From positions 2,914,001-2,978,000 of the forward strand of contig JAUKTV010000001.1 in assembly GCA_030549205.1 (NCBI GenBank): 64,000 nucleotides of DNA, given 5' to 3'. Of the stretch, positions 35,958 to 46,882 are shown piece by piece; position 1 is the stretch's first letter; every line of letters starts with the position of its first letter. The notes beneath the pieces were generated by a model that did not search any database, was not told the origin of the DNA, and worked only from the letters and a program-made list of their open reading frames with translations. The position numbers and the translations under genes are program-made. The stretch is from Apiosordaria backusii (taxonomy: Eukaryota; Ascomycota; Sordariomycetes; Sordariales; Lasiosphaeriaceae).

Positions 35958-36649
35958 GGTGTTTCTTCTTGGCATATGAGGTATCTCTTGTACGGTTATA
36001 AGCGAGGGGCTCATGTTTGTTTGCGATGATTTTAAATACCCGGGTGATCTTTCATGGCGGCGTTGAAAAGGGGTGATGGTTTCTTTTGGATAGGTTTTGG
36101 CTTAAAAATCGGTGGATGAATTGGATAGGGGGTGGGATGTGCAGCGTTCTTAGGTTTGGATGTTGGATATCTCGATATTCTGAAATATGATTGAATATAA
36201 TGATGAAATGTCTAAATCATGGGTCATAGATGATGATTTTACACGCATTGCCCTGAGATATGTAGTGGAAAGGTTGTTATCGTGCAGCAGACTCTTTTGT
36301 ATCCTGCCGGAAAGATCATTCTTTTTCTCTCTCCCAAGCAATTCCGACGACTATTGACACTGGGCCTCTCAAAAATCCAACCCAGCAACCTAGGATCCTC
36401 ATAGTCGTATTATACCAGGTCGGTGATGTGATCGATCGGGAATAGCGACGACCTTTTCCCCCGCCCATCTCCGAGTCATCCAAGGCAACTGGCTAGCTAG
36501 CTGCCTAGGACATCTCTAATCCGACCCTCAACAACCAAAATCACATTTTCCAAGCTACTCAAATCTTTTGCACGACTTGCATTTTCTGGTCTGCATACCT
36601 CACTCAAGCCGGACATCAAAAAGCATTCCAAGGTACAAACATAGCAAAG
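35958..36649. other. Intergenic: GRGG 3' flank and GNAT-gene promoter
   Basis: No gene is seen in these 692 bp. An AT-rich segment (about 36150-36240) follows the GRGG gene. The right half should contain the promoter and leader of the acetyltransferase gene. Confidence 0.5.
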
Positions 36650-37952
36650 ATGCCAAACACGACCCTCCCCCCACCCATCATAGAATCCCACCACCCCACC
36701 TCCGTCCCCCTCGGTACCCTCTCCCTCCTAAACGCCTTCCTCCCTCACTCCCTCCCGGTACTCCGCCGGATTCAATTCGCGAGGAACTTTGCAGGAAAAG
36801 GAGGGGCGACGGAAGCGAGTAGGGTAGTGCACGTTTACCACCCGGAGCGTCATCATTACGATCCGGAGCTGGACGATCACCACCAGTATTTCTGCACGGC
36901 GTATGTGGACTTATCGCGGTGGCCGGAGACGCAGGTGTGGGTTTTTTCGAGTTTGGAGAAGAAAGTTGTTGATGGGACGGTGCTGGAGGGGATGAGGTGT
37001 GATTGTACTGAGGAGGAGTTGAGGGTGGGTGATGGGTTGTTGCTGGGGTTGTGGAGGTGTGTTGATGCGCTTTCTAGGGAAATAACGGGGGCTGGGGGAG
37101 AGGGGGGGAGGAAGATACTGGTGGGGAGTATTCATGAGTGTGTGAGGAGGAGGATGATAGCTATGGGGATGGGGCTGGAGAAGACGGAGGTGGCGGGGAG
37201 CCAGGAGTGGGAGTGGGATTACAAGTTTTTGTTTAGGATTGATGATCTGCCTGAGTTGGAGGGGGGGATGAGGGAGAAAAGGTGGGCGGTGGAGGGGAGG
37301 GAGTTTTATTGGGATACGGTGAGGAAGGAGGATGTGAAATTGGTCAAGAGTAGGACGGGGATTGATAGGCAGGAGTATGTCCCTTTTGTGCTTGAGCAAA
37401 GGGCGTAAAGACTGACGGAATGACAGGGCGACCCTGTTGATGGTTCCTAGTTTGGCTGTTCGATTGGGGGCGACAGGGGAGGCGGTTGGGTGGGCTTTTC
37501 TTGGTTAGTGGTCCTCGTCACCGAGATGTTGATAACGATGAGATCACTGACAGAAAACAGGGCTGGATGGGACGGTGATGTCGTTGCATGTTGAGGTAAG
37601 AGCTAAATTTCCATTCTTGCTGCGGGGTAGCGAGATTGTCCAGAAAAGAACCGACATATTGATGGGCGACAATAGGAACCTTACCGTCGTCTCGGCCTAG
37701 GAAAGGCAATAGTTTCTAAACTGATGCGTGAGCACCTCAAAGATTATGGCTTGGATGGCTTGGGGGCGGCCGATGTCTGGGTTGAGAACAAAAAGAGCCA
37801 GGGCCTGTGCTATGCTATCGGGGGCAAACCAAACTGGATTGTATCGTGGTACGTTTTCTTTTCGAACTGACGTTGCTGCATAACTGAATCTAACATAAAA
37901 ATTCCACAGGGGAATACTCGATCTTGAAAGTGTTCAAAATATCAAGCTCTAA
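36650..37952 (+). CDS. GNAT-like acetyltransferase, five exons
   Basis: Exons 36650-37374, 37427-37503, 37561-37595, 37676-37848 and 37910-37952 give 350 residues. Splice joins are supported by canonical GTATGT, GTTAGT, GTAAGA and GTACGT donors and an unbroken frame. The C-terminal third has the GNAT fold signature: a GEAVGWAFLG strand, SLHVE, then EPYRRLGLGKAIVSKLM, where RRLGLGKA matches the acetyl-CoA pyrophosphate loop (R-x-x-G-x-G/A). It continues with VWVENKKSQGLCYAIGGKPNWIVSWG. The N-terminal 240 residues are less conserved-looking and contain TAYVDLSRWPETQVWVFSSLE. The acceptor substrate is unknown. The first exon alone is an open frame with its own stop, so a single-exon prediction would miss the catalytic half. 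Convergent with hem12, 61 bp apart. Base use switches from C-rich to G-rich after about 60 codons. Confidence 0.82.
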
Positions 37953-38013
37953 ACTTTTGCTAAGGCGAGATATACAAGTCTATGGTAATTCGTACATTTT
38001 CCGGTAGATCGAG

Positions 38014-39345
38014 TCAATCCGTCTTGGTAAGACGGTGGATCTCCTGGAAGAAGAACTTGAGATCATCGGGGTTGACAAAGGGGGTGATGCCTAGAGATCT
38101 TGTTAGCGATGATGGTAATAATTCACTCAAGACAAGACTTACCATGTCCCAAGTTCACAATCCAGCCCTTCTTGCGCTCTGCCCAGCCAAAGCCCTTGAC
38201 CATCTCGGTAACAACCTCGGTGATGGAGTCATGCGAACCATACAAAACACCGGGGTCAGCATTGCCTTGCAACACAACTGGCCTGTCGCCAATGATCGTG
38301 ACAGCCTCGGCGGGGTCGTGGAGCCAGTCCATTCCGATCACCTGGTATCCCATGTCGGCGCAGGCATCGAGGGCGTACCACGCGCCCTTGGGGAAAACAA
38401 TCATAGGAACCTGCTCCAGACCAAGCTCGTTGAGCCGAAGAGGAAGGTGCTTGGCGATATAGGCTAGGTATGGCTGAGAGAACTTCTTGAACGACGATGG
38501 CGAAAGCTCACCGGCCCATGAGTCAAAGACTTGAACAATCTACAGAAAACAGTCAGCGGTCAAGGTCCCTCATAATATATGGTCAAGACAATACCTGAGC
38601 TCCAGCCTTGACCTGGAGCGCGAGATACTCCACGCAGAGCTCTGCGATCTTCTGGAGAAGAGCTTTGGTCTCTTCTGGGTACTTGTAGATCCATGTTTTG
38701 ACCTGCTTGAACAGCTTGGTACCGCCGCCTTCAACCATGTAGCACAAAAGCGTCCATGGGGCTCCAGTGAAGCCGAAAAGGGGCACTCGTCCGTCAAGCT
38801 TTTTCCTGGTCAGAGTGATGGCCTTGTAGACGTAGTCAAGCTCCTTGGAAACATCGACGTGGCGCTCCATGAGCTCGGTGTACTGCTTGTCCTGGGGGGT
38901 CTGCAGAGGATCGGGGAAATGAGGGCCCTTCTTGTCCACCATCTCGACAGTCATGCCCATGGCCTGGGGGATGACGAGGATGTCGGAAAAGATGATGGCG
39001 GCATCGATGAGTTCGCCAAAGCGTTCAATGGGCTGAAGGGTCAAAGTCGAAGCAATCTCAGGACTGCGGCAGCACTCAAAAAAGTCACGGCCACCCTTTG
39101 CTACATGATACTCTGGGAGATAACGACCAGCTGCACCACCAGAGGTCAGCGCGCGCATATCAGGGCAACGACGGGCTCCATACCCTGCCGCATCACCCAG
39201 ATGGGCGGGCGTTCAACGGTTTCGCCTGTGATCTGTTAGCATTGACTTTCAATAAAATAGAAGTACAGAGACATTGAGAATACTAACCCCGTGCAGCTCT
39301 AAGAAGTAAGTCATTTTTGAGAGGGGGGAATGAATGTTCGGCCAT
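38014..39345 (-). CDS. hem12: Uroporphyrinogen decarboxylase
   Basis: Cytosolic heme-pathway enzyme that removes the four acetate carboxyls of uroporphyrinogen III to give coproporphyrinogen III. Exons 39345-39288, 39225-39184, 39130-38595, 38539-38143 and 38090-38014; 369 residues, the usual size. The start MAEHSFPPLKNDLLLRAARG leads into ETVERPPIWVMRQAGRYLPEY, whose core RPPIWVMRQAGRYLPEY carries the substrate-binding arginines. FSDILVIPQAMGMTVEM holds the catalytic-site aspartate. GFTGAPWTL, QVFDSWAGELSP and NLGHGITPFVNPDDLKFF complete the family set. No mitochondrial presequence is visible. It shares a 481-bp promoter region with the divergent gene starting at 39827. Confidence 0.96.
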
Positions 39346-39826
39346 TTTTGCAGCTTTTCAGATTTCCCTTGTGACTTTTTCTGAGTGTCCAGATGATGTG
39401 TTGGTGTTCCTCCGTCTCAATCCCGCGGCATCAAGTAATACTTGTATAAAGTACCCCGCCATCGAACAAATCTCAATTGCACTTACAACTCGATGCGGGG
39501 CGCGGTCCCGCCGTAAGCTGATCCCCCCACCATCGACGCCACACCTCGACAGCCGGGGCCCCTGGACTTGCCCCTGGCTGCATGGGTCTCGAAGCACACC
39601 AGCCACACCTCCCACTTCGGGAAGAAATTGTCAAAGCTCCAACCTATCAAGCGGCAAGCAAAGCCCACCAACTGACGACACCAACACGATACTGGCGGCT
39701 CACCCGAAAAGCACGATTCTGAGAAGCAGTACGAAATGCCGTCTCTCGGTTGATCGTATAACTTTTTCTCGATGCGTCTCCCAGCATTCTTGGTCTCGGC
39801 TCGCAAGACTTTCAGCCCCGCCGGCG
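39346..39826. promoter_or_regulatory. Shared divergent promoter, hem12 and the 39827 gene
   Basis: 481 bp separate the two start codons. The open frame of the rightward gene extends through this spacer but has no ATG before 39827, so it is read as non-coding. I recognised no specific operator. Confidence 0.45.
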
Positions 39827-42271
39827 ATGACTTCACGGCAGCGCCTTCGACACAATGTTATCGCCAATAGCATGCTCGCCAGTTCCTTCGAGACCTACCG
39901 TCTCCTGTCAAAACCCTTGGCGAGGGGGGCTAGCCATATTCCGGGACCGCTCGAGAGCCAGTGGCGATTAGGACGACGGAGGATGGGATTCTCACTACAA
40001 TGCCCTCCAACACCACCACCCTGGGCCTTTACCGCGCCCTTCGATTTATCGAAATGGAGATGGGACCCACCAAAGTCATTGATGAATCGCATTGGCCCAG
40101 ATCTTACCCACGCATCTGGTACCAGCCTGTCGTTCCTGGTCGGATCTCTAAAAGAATCGCTGGGGCTGGGCGCTTCATCTTCTCAACATGCCGCAGATGA
40201 CTCGGCGTCGACTCATAGGGAGGGGATAGAGTCGTCGGTAGCCCCCGGTTCTTCGGGTCGAGTCTCAGCGTTTCTCGAAGATGTGGAACTTTTTCGGGCC
40301 ATGGCAGCAGAAGTGGACGAAAACATGATCATGCCCCTCACCGAGGAGATCAGCAACAAGCTCTACTGGCATATTTTTCTGGGCGACTTACCTCCGGAAG
40401 ACCTTCCACAAGTAGTAGAGGATCTCTACAAAGCATTGGATTCGAGATTGGTTGCCATGACTGCCAATCCGGGCATGAAGGCACCCGAGAAAGCCTACGA
40501 GGGTCAATCTCTCTTGATAACCTCTGCTATCATCCGCGCCCTGTCGGACTCACGGGTCTATCCACAATATCGCCTTACCGACCAGTTTTGGTACGCTCTT
40601 GGTGAACGGTTTTCGTGGCTACCGGCTGGTGATGACGTCTGCAATCTTTTTGCCCCCTTCATTTCACTGGTGCTTCATCTGGTGAACGTCAGGGAAGGGA
40701 CGGAAAACTTATTTGAGAAGCAGCTTATGCGGTTGCTAAGACACCAGTTTGCGCTCTGGGTGAGCTTGTCACCGAGAATCGAGGCTGCACAAAACCAAGA
40801 CGCCCAGGAAGATGCTTTAGACTGGCTCAGGCCCAAAACAGCTCAGATGCGACAGGCCTGGGGGCTCGGTAGAGGACTTAGCATTTTGATGGACCGTGTC
40901 AGCAGGGACAATCGATTGCGTCTGCTCACATACATCAACCGTATGGTCAAGGCAGTTATGACCCAGTCCCCCAGTGTTACGGAGAAATGTGAGCTTAGAT
41001 ACACCTGGCTTGCTACGCTTGCCCATTTACGCAGAGTCACAGAGTTTGAGCTCATTGAAGCTGCGTGTCTTCTTAGCGCAGAAGAGCCAAACCTCCCGCC
41101 TTTGAATGGAGCTGAAATCGGGTGGCTGTTGCTGGCGCAATGGCATAGCCGGCAGTTCGTCGAATCTGACCGTTTTTGGGGGGTCTATAAATATTACCGC
41201 GAGGAGCGGCGCCGAATTCCGGATGAATCAGCAGCCCTTACGTCTTTCTTGAAGGCTGTTTACTACCACAACATATTATATCAGTCACCAGACTCGACCG
41301 TAGTAACGTACGATGTTAGCGAAGTACCGAAGAGTGAACGTTCGGAATGGGTCAAGACTCAGGTGGCCCTCTTTAATGCTGAGGCAACGACTGTCTGGAG
41401 GCTATTAGGTGCACTTGGGCGTATGGGCGACGTGCTTGTCTCCTTGGAGGCTTACACAAGCCCTCAAAACAAGGGCAGTGTAGGAAAGCATTTCTTGGAA
41501 ACTCTTGCTGAATCGTCTACTCAAGAATATGAAGCCAAAATCGACATCGCCGAGTTCTTCAACTTCGAGCTGCGGCGTCCTGGCACTGATGAGTTTTCAC
41601 CTTGCATCTTTGAGCGAGCTGCAAGGAAGATTGTCCTGGACACGAAATTACCTCCAGACACAATATGGCGATGCTTGGGTCTTTACAGCTGGATCGGAGA
41701 CATGCTTGGTTTTCGTGGTGGCTACGCAGAAGACCGAAGTCACTACAGCCCTCATCTATACAAGGTAATACGGCACAGAATCATACGAAGAGCGGCTACC
41801 TGGTTCACCCAACGGCCTGATCTTAGCTACAGTCAGCGATATCGACACGTCTATCTATGCATCCTGTTGCTAAAGCGCCGCGGCAAAGAGTTTTCTATCC
41901 CTCCGAGCGCCTTGAAGGCTCTGTACACAGTCGCTGTCGAAGACCTAAAGGCAGGCAGGTGGGGAAGAACAAGGCTGCTGCTGCATTTCTGCAGGCTGGT
42001 GGGAGAGGTACACGGGCCAGACGCGGAGCGGGATTGTCGCCTTGCATTCAGTCTCTGGCGACGTAGGTTGGTCCGGCTGCAGAAGCTGCAGGAAATATAC
42101 CAACACAATCAGCAGTCTCAAGAGATTCAAGAGTTGGAAACCGTTGTGAAGACGACGCAGCGGGCGCTCATGGAAAGGCATTGCGGTATCAGTGTGATTG
42201 ATACAGAGCTTAAGGAGACTGAGGAGGAGGATAGGTGGATCGCTGAGAATGCGGAGGTCGGTGAAGGTTGA
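39827..42271 (+). CDS. Uncharacterised protein, probably mitochondrial
   Basis: Intronless, 814 residues from the first in-frame ATG. The N terminus (MTSRQRLRHNVIANSMLASS) is rich in Arg, Ser and hydroxylated or small residues and lacks acids for about 50 residues, which suggests a mitochondrial targeting sequence. A short Ser-rich linker follows near 105-150. The remaining 650 residues look almost wholly helical, with many WLLL/LRR-type amphipathic stretches (for example FWGVYKYYREERRR and LKAGRWGRTRLLLHFCRLV), and the C-terminal 60 residues are coiled-coil-like. Such architecture resembles fungal helical-repeat (PPR-like) organelle RNA factors, but I see no clean repeat register, so this is only a possibility. 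I do not recognise the family. Confidence 0.75.
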   Translation: MTSRQRLRHNVIANSMLASSFETYRLLSKPLARGASHIPGPLESQWRLGRRRMGFSLQCPPTPPPWAFTAPFDLSKWRWDPPKSLMNRIGPDLTHASGTSLSFLVGSLKESLGLGASSSQHAADDSASTHREGIESSVAPGSSGRVSAFLEDVELFRAMAAEVDENMIMPLTEEISNKLYWHIFLGDLPPEDLPQVVEDLYKALDSRLVAMTANPGMKAPEKAYEGQSLLITSAIIRALSDSRVYPQYRLTDQFWYALGERFSWLPAGDDVCNLFAPFISLVLHLVNVREGTENLFEKQLMRLLRHQFALWVSLSPRIEAAQNQDAQEDALDWLRPKTAQMRQAWGLGRGLSILMDRVSRDNRLRLLTYINRMVKAVMTQSPSVTEKCELRYTWLATLAHLRRVTEFELIEAACLLSAEEPNLPPLNGAEIGWLLLAQWHSRQFVESDRFWGVYKYYREERRRIPDESAALTSFLKAVYYHNILYQSPDSTVVTYDVSEVPKSERSEWVKTQVALFNAEATTVWRLLGALGRMGDVLVSLEAYTSPQNKGSVGKHFLETLAESSTQEYEAKIDIAEFFNFELRRPGTDEFSPCIFERAARKIVLDTKLPPDTIWRCLGLYSWIGDMLGFRGGYAEDRSHYSPHLYKVIRHRIIRRAATWFTQRPDLSYSQRYRHVYLCILLLKRRGKEFSIPPSALKALYTVAVEDLKAGRWGRTRLLLHFCRLVGEVHGPDAERDCRLAFSLWRRRLVRLQKLQEIYQHNQQSQEIQELETVVKTTQRALMERHCGISVIDTELKETEEEDRWIAENAEVGEG

Positions 42272-45200
42272 GAATTGCGGCCCAGAGACTTGAATGAGCC
42301 TTGGAACCCTTGAAAGCTCCCCGTCTCCTCAGGGACCGACTGGCGTTGGCGGTTGCCCATATAGGTTTATGATACCCATCTATCTATCTACACAAATTTT
42401 CTTTTCGATTTCTTACCCCGCTACCTTTTCTTTCCGGAGTCAGCTTTGACTTTGTGTACACAAGTGGTCTTGGTGTGTGCCACGCAGCTGAATTCAGGGT
42501 TGTTAGGTCATGCCAGAAACGGAGGTCTTGTCAGAGCTAACCATTCCGTGAGACAGACAAAACAGGACAGGAGAGATCTGGTTCCCATGCCATTGCCAAA
42601 AAAACACAGATAACATGACGAGGTGATGGGGGAAATGCAGTGTCCGGGCCGTGCGGCAGGTTGCTGTGATCTCTACTCTACGCTTGATTACTTGCGTTGT
42701 GCTAGCAGGCATGGCTCGGGCTGCACTGCTTTGTTATTACTGACTGGAAGCTGCAGGTCGTCGCGTTTCACAGAGACAGCTACACAACAGCTAGCGTCAC
42801 ACAAGAAGAGAAGAGAATCAGTGCGTGGAGCGAGGTAAAGGTTTCGGTTTGCCACGATGCTTCTTCCGATCCTGTCTGTGGTGTCTTGCTCTGTGGTGGA
42901 GAGAGTGGACACATCCCTGGACACTTACATGTGCAGGTAGGCAAGGTAAGGTATCTATCTGGGAAGGTAGGCAGGTGCCCTTCACCCAGTCATTCTCCCT
43001 GCTTGGTTGTTACGCATGTGGAGTGGTGCAGATTTATTGATTGCCGATGATGCCCAGATCTGGGTACTCCATGCACCCCCGGTAGCTCTGCCTTGGGCCC
43101 TCTCTCAACCCACGAACTCGGGACAGGACAACGCCTTCCCCGTCCGTGTCTGCCCGGCATCTTACACATTAGGGTGACGGTTCATCAGTCGGGTACTGGA
43201 GCAGCGGAAGATGTCGCCTGACCTCGGGTATCGTTGCGGATTTTCGGGTCCCGGGGGCGGGAGGTTGCTTTTCCGGCGAAGGAAGGTGGAAGAGCCCAAA
43301 GATGAGATGGCGTGCGTGGTCAAGGAGGTCGGGGGCCGGGACAAGGGCCTTCCGTCATACCGGTTTATTTCACATCTCGACTTTCTTTTCTCCTCGTTTT
43401 CAAACGCAGATCTGAGTCTCCTTCGGCCGTCCCCCCCAGTCAAGGAGCCTTATCTCGATGCTGCAGCAACCCATCTCTGTCCAAACCCCGAACAATCTAA
43501 CACTGATGATGTTGGGATAGGACAACATGTGCTTCTGCTGCTGCTGCTGGCCTTTGCAATGCCCATTTCTACCCATTTTAGACTGTCTAATATGTATGCC
43601 TGTCTCAGAGGATCTGGGGAAATCGATGCTGCAGGCTGGTGGAGTATGTTCTGGCTTCCGGTCCGAATTGAGCCTGAGCAACTCACCTCATTTCACCTAC
43701 CTAACTTACTTTCGGGTCTGAGTGTGAATGACAAGACAGGCTACGTCCTTTGGACATGGACATTTTCGGTGTTAGTATGGCCTCCTGTTAGAGCTGAAGC
43801 TGAGTCTAGGTCCAGAGCCTCAGCTCTATATTGTTAAGCTTTTCAATATCTGGCTCAGACACAACAAGTTCCGAGTTGGGAATTATCTTGGTATCGAAAA
43901 TATGTATCCCCGTTCGAACCGTTGCCATCAAAAAAAGAAAAGGCAAGTCCAAGGCAGCACCGTTGCGCCAGGGGGGGTCAAGGGACGGACAGACGGGTGA
44001 TGGCCCCCAAATTGGCGTTGCACACATACCCGATATGCTTCTTCCCCAGCGGGTGCGCCGATCGCCACCAAGGACCTTTCCTTGGTTATGGTACTAGCTG
44101 ATTTCCAAATTGGCTAGCTACCTTCTATGGGGAGGCAAAACGCTAGACTTGAGGGAGGTGTCCAGGTATAGAGAGCAAGTACTGGCCAGCTCTCTGTCTC
44201 AGCTAGCCTACCATTAATCCCCGTTCGGACAACAAGCGAAATCCAAACGCCTCGCTACACATGTCTTTCATTTGTTGGAGAGGGGCCAATGCAGGTCATA
44301 TGCTTCAAATGGGGCTGGGAGATGCAAACGACGACAAATGAGGAAATAGCACCACCTGAACGAGCCAGTTCGGATAGGGATGGAGTTATCTAGGGCAGCT
44401 CAAAATACACACGAGATATTCGGACAGCACTCATCGACGGGAGTTCGGCGTTCTACTTTGCCGACGTTTTCCTGGCTGTGGATTGACGGAATACCAACTG
44501 TCCGTTCCGTGATTCTTGTGATATTGTTGGCACCGGGAGGGCGAAGGGAGGGCGTGGAAGTCCTTCTAGACACTCGCACATTTCGATGGCACCAGTTTTA
44601 CCGCCTACTATATGCAACAATACAACATGCACCGGCGCACATGCACACACCAACATCTAGACACAGGCATGAGGTTTGGGATTTCCAGGACATTGGGTGC
44701 GCTGTTGTGGCCCGGGAAAAAGGTCTGCGCGCCTAGGTACAGTACATGATACGACGGGATGGGACAGGGCCATAGAAGGTTCCTGAGGTGGGCGGGAACG
44801 GGAACACATCGCAACCGAAGCACACCGACAGCAGGCCTGTTCTATCAGTTGAGATGGAAAGGCGGACATTCAATCCGATGACATGACTTCTGCCGGGCAG
44901 CTGTCAGTGTCAATGTCAAAATGAGAAAGGGCGGAGAAATGGCAGAGACCGAGCTTCAGCACGTTCTTTCTCTTCGTTTAGTAACGGGACATCTCTGCCA
45001 TGACGGTTCTGGCACTGCCACTGGCGCCCATCGTCGGGTATGTGACACGGCCGGAGGAAGGTGCCAGAGGGTCCCCCCACTCACTTCAGATCATTTGTGA
45101 CAGCCAGTGATAGTTGCAGTGCCATCATTCCGCCGGTCGCCTGGTAGTTTAGCAGCGGGCACGGGGGTCAGTGGGATCTTTCCATTGGGGTATTTATGAC

Positions 45201-46882
45201 GAGGCAGCTAGACAATATTGGAAAAGAAACCCGAAACTCCAAACTGTTAAGGCCGTCAGATGCTGTCGAGGGACAGAAACACAGACAACCAAGCAATACA
45301 TATCCTACCTATACCGGTGGCAGCCGGTGGTGGCAGTCCCTGTTACAAGCAAGCACGCTGAACACGTTTCTTACCTGCTACCAGGTACCTGCGAGAGCCG
45401 AGCTGAAACAAGGGTTTGAACAAGGCTACGAGAGCTGGATCCCTCTTTGAGACTCCAGAATCTTGGGATCGCACCGTTTGACCAAAACGAGCATCCGATA
45501 AGCTTTCCTCGTGCCCTACCACACGACTGCTTTGTCCATTGACAACGGCACCCACCTTACCTACCTCAACAGCTGGTGGTAACGACAGACACCACATACA
45601 CCACCCGCCGCTCCCACGTTCCCACTTACACCCAAATACCCTCGGACAGCCGGGCACCCGCCGACGCCTGCTTCTCGGCTTCGTTTCAATCCTCTTCCTG
45701 GCCTCGTCTGGCTATCTGCATGTCTGATCTGCTCGTCTGGTCGGGTGCTCCTGACGGCCTTGATTCGCCGACCGTCTCTCTCTCCTGTCGCCCGATGTGC
45801 CTTTTGCTTGGCTAGACATCCCGCAGTTTGCAGCCCGCCGCCCGCAACTCGCATCGAGCAGGACCGTACCCTACCCGGTGTTCCCTGCCTCTGCATTGTG
45901 CTGCCCGCAGCTCCGGTGTCGACCCCGCAACCTTTGATCCAGCAGTTTGGCCCCCGACTCTCCGTCCTCATCCTGCTCCCGAGCCTCTTCTCACCTGTGT
46001 GGCCTTGGTCTTCGCCTCAGACCTGCCGCTGATCCAGTTTCACTGATGCCAGCTCCCACCTGCAGAGACAGCAACTGCCCGTGACTGGACTGCCGTCGAC
46101 GAAGTCATTCGATATACGAAACGAACGGGTTGTCGAGTGAGAAAAGAGTCACTGCCGCGGCCGCAATAGTAGTGACGCCATCCCACACCACCATACCTAC
46201 ACATTCCCATGCGTCAGTAAGCGGGATATCAAACCCTCGTACAAAGACAGACTTAGAGTGCCCGTCTGCCGGCACCCCACACGTCGGCGGAACAAGAGCC
46301 GCAGTTGAAGAAGAGATAGGGGGAGGAGAGCTTGACCGGGAGGCGCTCAAAGGGACTGTCCCCCCTTCTCGCTGCTCTCGTCTCGTCTCCTGTCTGTGAG
46401 GCAATAGTTCAGCATCCTTCCGCAGCTTCAGTACTCACGGTAGCCGCTTAGCTTGTTGCCTTTACGTCCGTAGTGAGCGCCGACGGTTACCACCATCACT
46501 GAGCCGCCTTCGCTTTGCGAATCGTCTCATCCGTTCGACGCCCCCTAGCACTAGTGACCCTCCTGCTGGCTCATCCCACGTCGGCCACACAACACTCAGG
46601 GATTGCCCATACCAGCTCTCGAACCGTGTGTACCGCACTTAAGCTCCCAGGTTGATATTGCACCGTGCCCCCTTTAGCGTCCACATCTCATCTGTGGCTC
46701 AGCCAAACGTCCGAGTTGATACTGAAGATCAAGGCGAGTCGGAAGATATTTGGAGAATAAAGGGACACTGTGGACCCGACTGGCTGAAAAGGTGACGTGG
46801 ACGTTAAATATTGAGCATTGTGTGATTCGCCAAGTCTCTCTCCTTGGTGTTATTGACATACATTTTGGCACCAACCGTCATC
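42272..46882. other. Gene-poor 4.6-kb tract upstream of the zinc-cluster gene
   Basis: No convincing gene. A 208-codon ATG frame at 43211-43837 has no recognisable motif beyond one Leu-rich stretch and is probably chance. CCCAGATCTGGG at 43053-43064 is a 12-bp palindrome. The final kilobase is pyrimidine-rich and may be the transcription-factor leader; it contains short upstream frames, for example a 31-codon one at 45720-45815 and ATG-CGT-CAG-TAA at about 46209. Confidence 0.4.

Noticed and set aside
39317..39826. Upstream extension of the 39827 frame over the hem12 start
   Set aside because: No ATG before 39827, and it would overlap the first exon of the divergent gene.
43211..43837. 208-codon plus-strand ATG frame with a Leu-rich stretch
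   Set aside because: No family motif, no promoter signs and uneven composition; a frame of this length can arise by chance in a 4.6-kb spacer. It would need RNA evidence.
43900..43930. GGTTCGAAC on the minus strand considered as a tRNA B box
   Set aside because: The flanking bases do not fit the consensus (GGTTCGAACGG), no A box lies at the right distance and no cloverleaf can be drawn.
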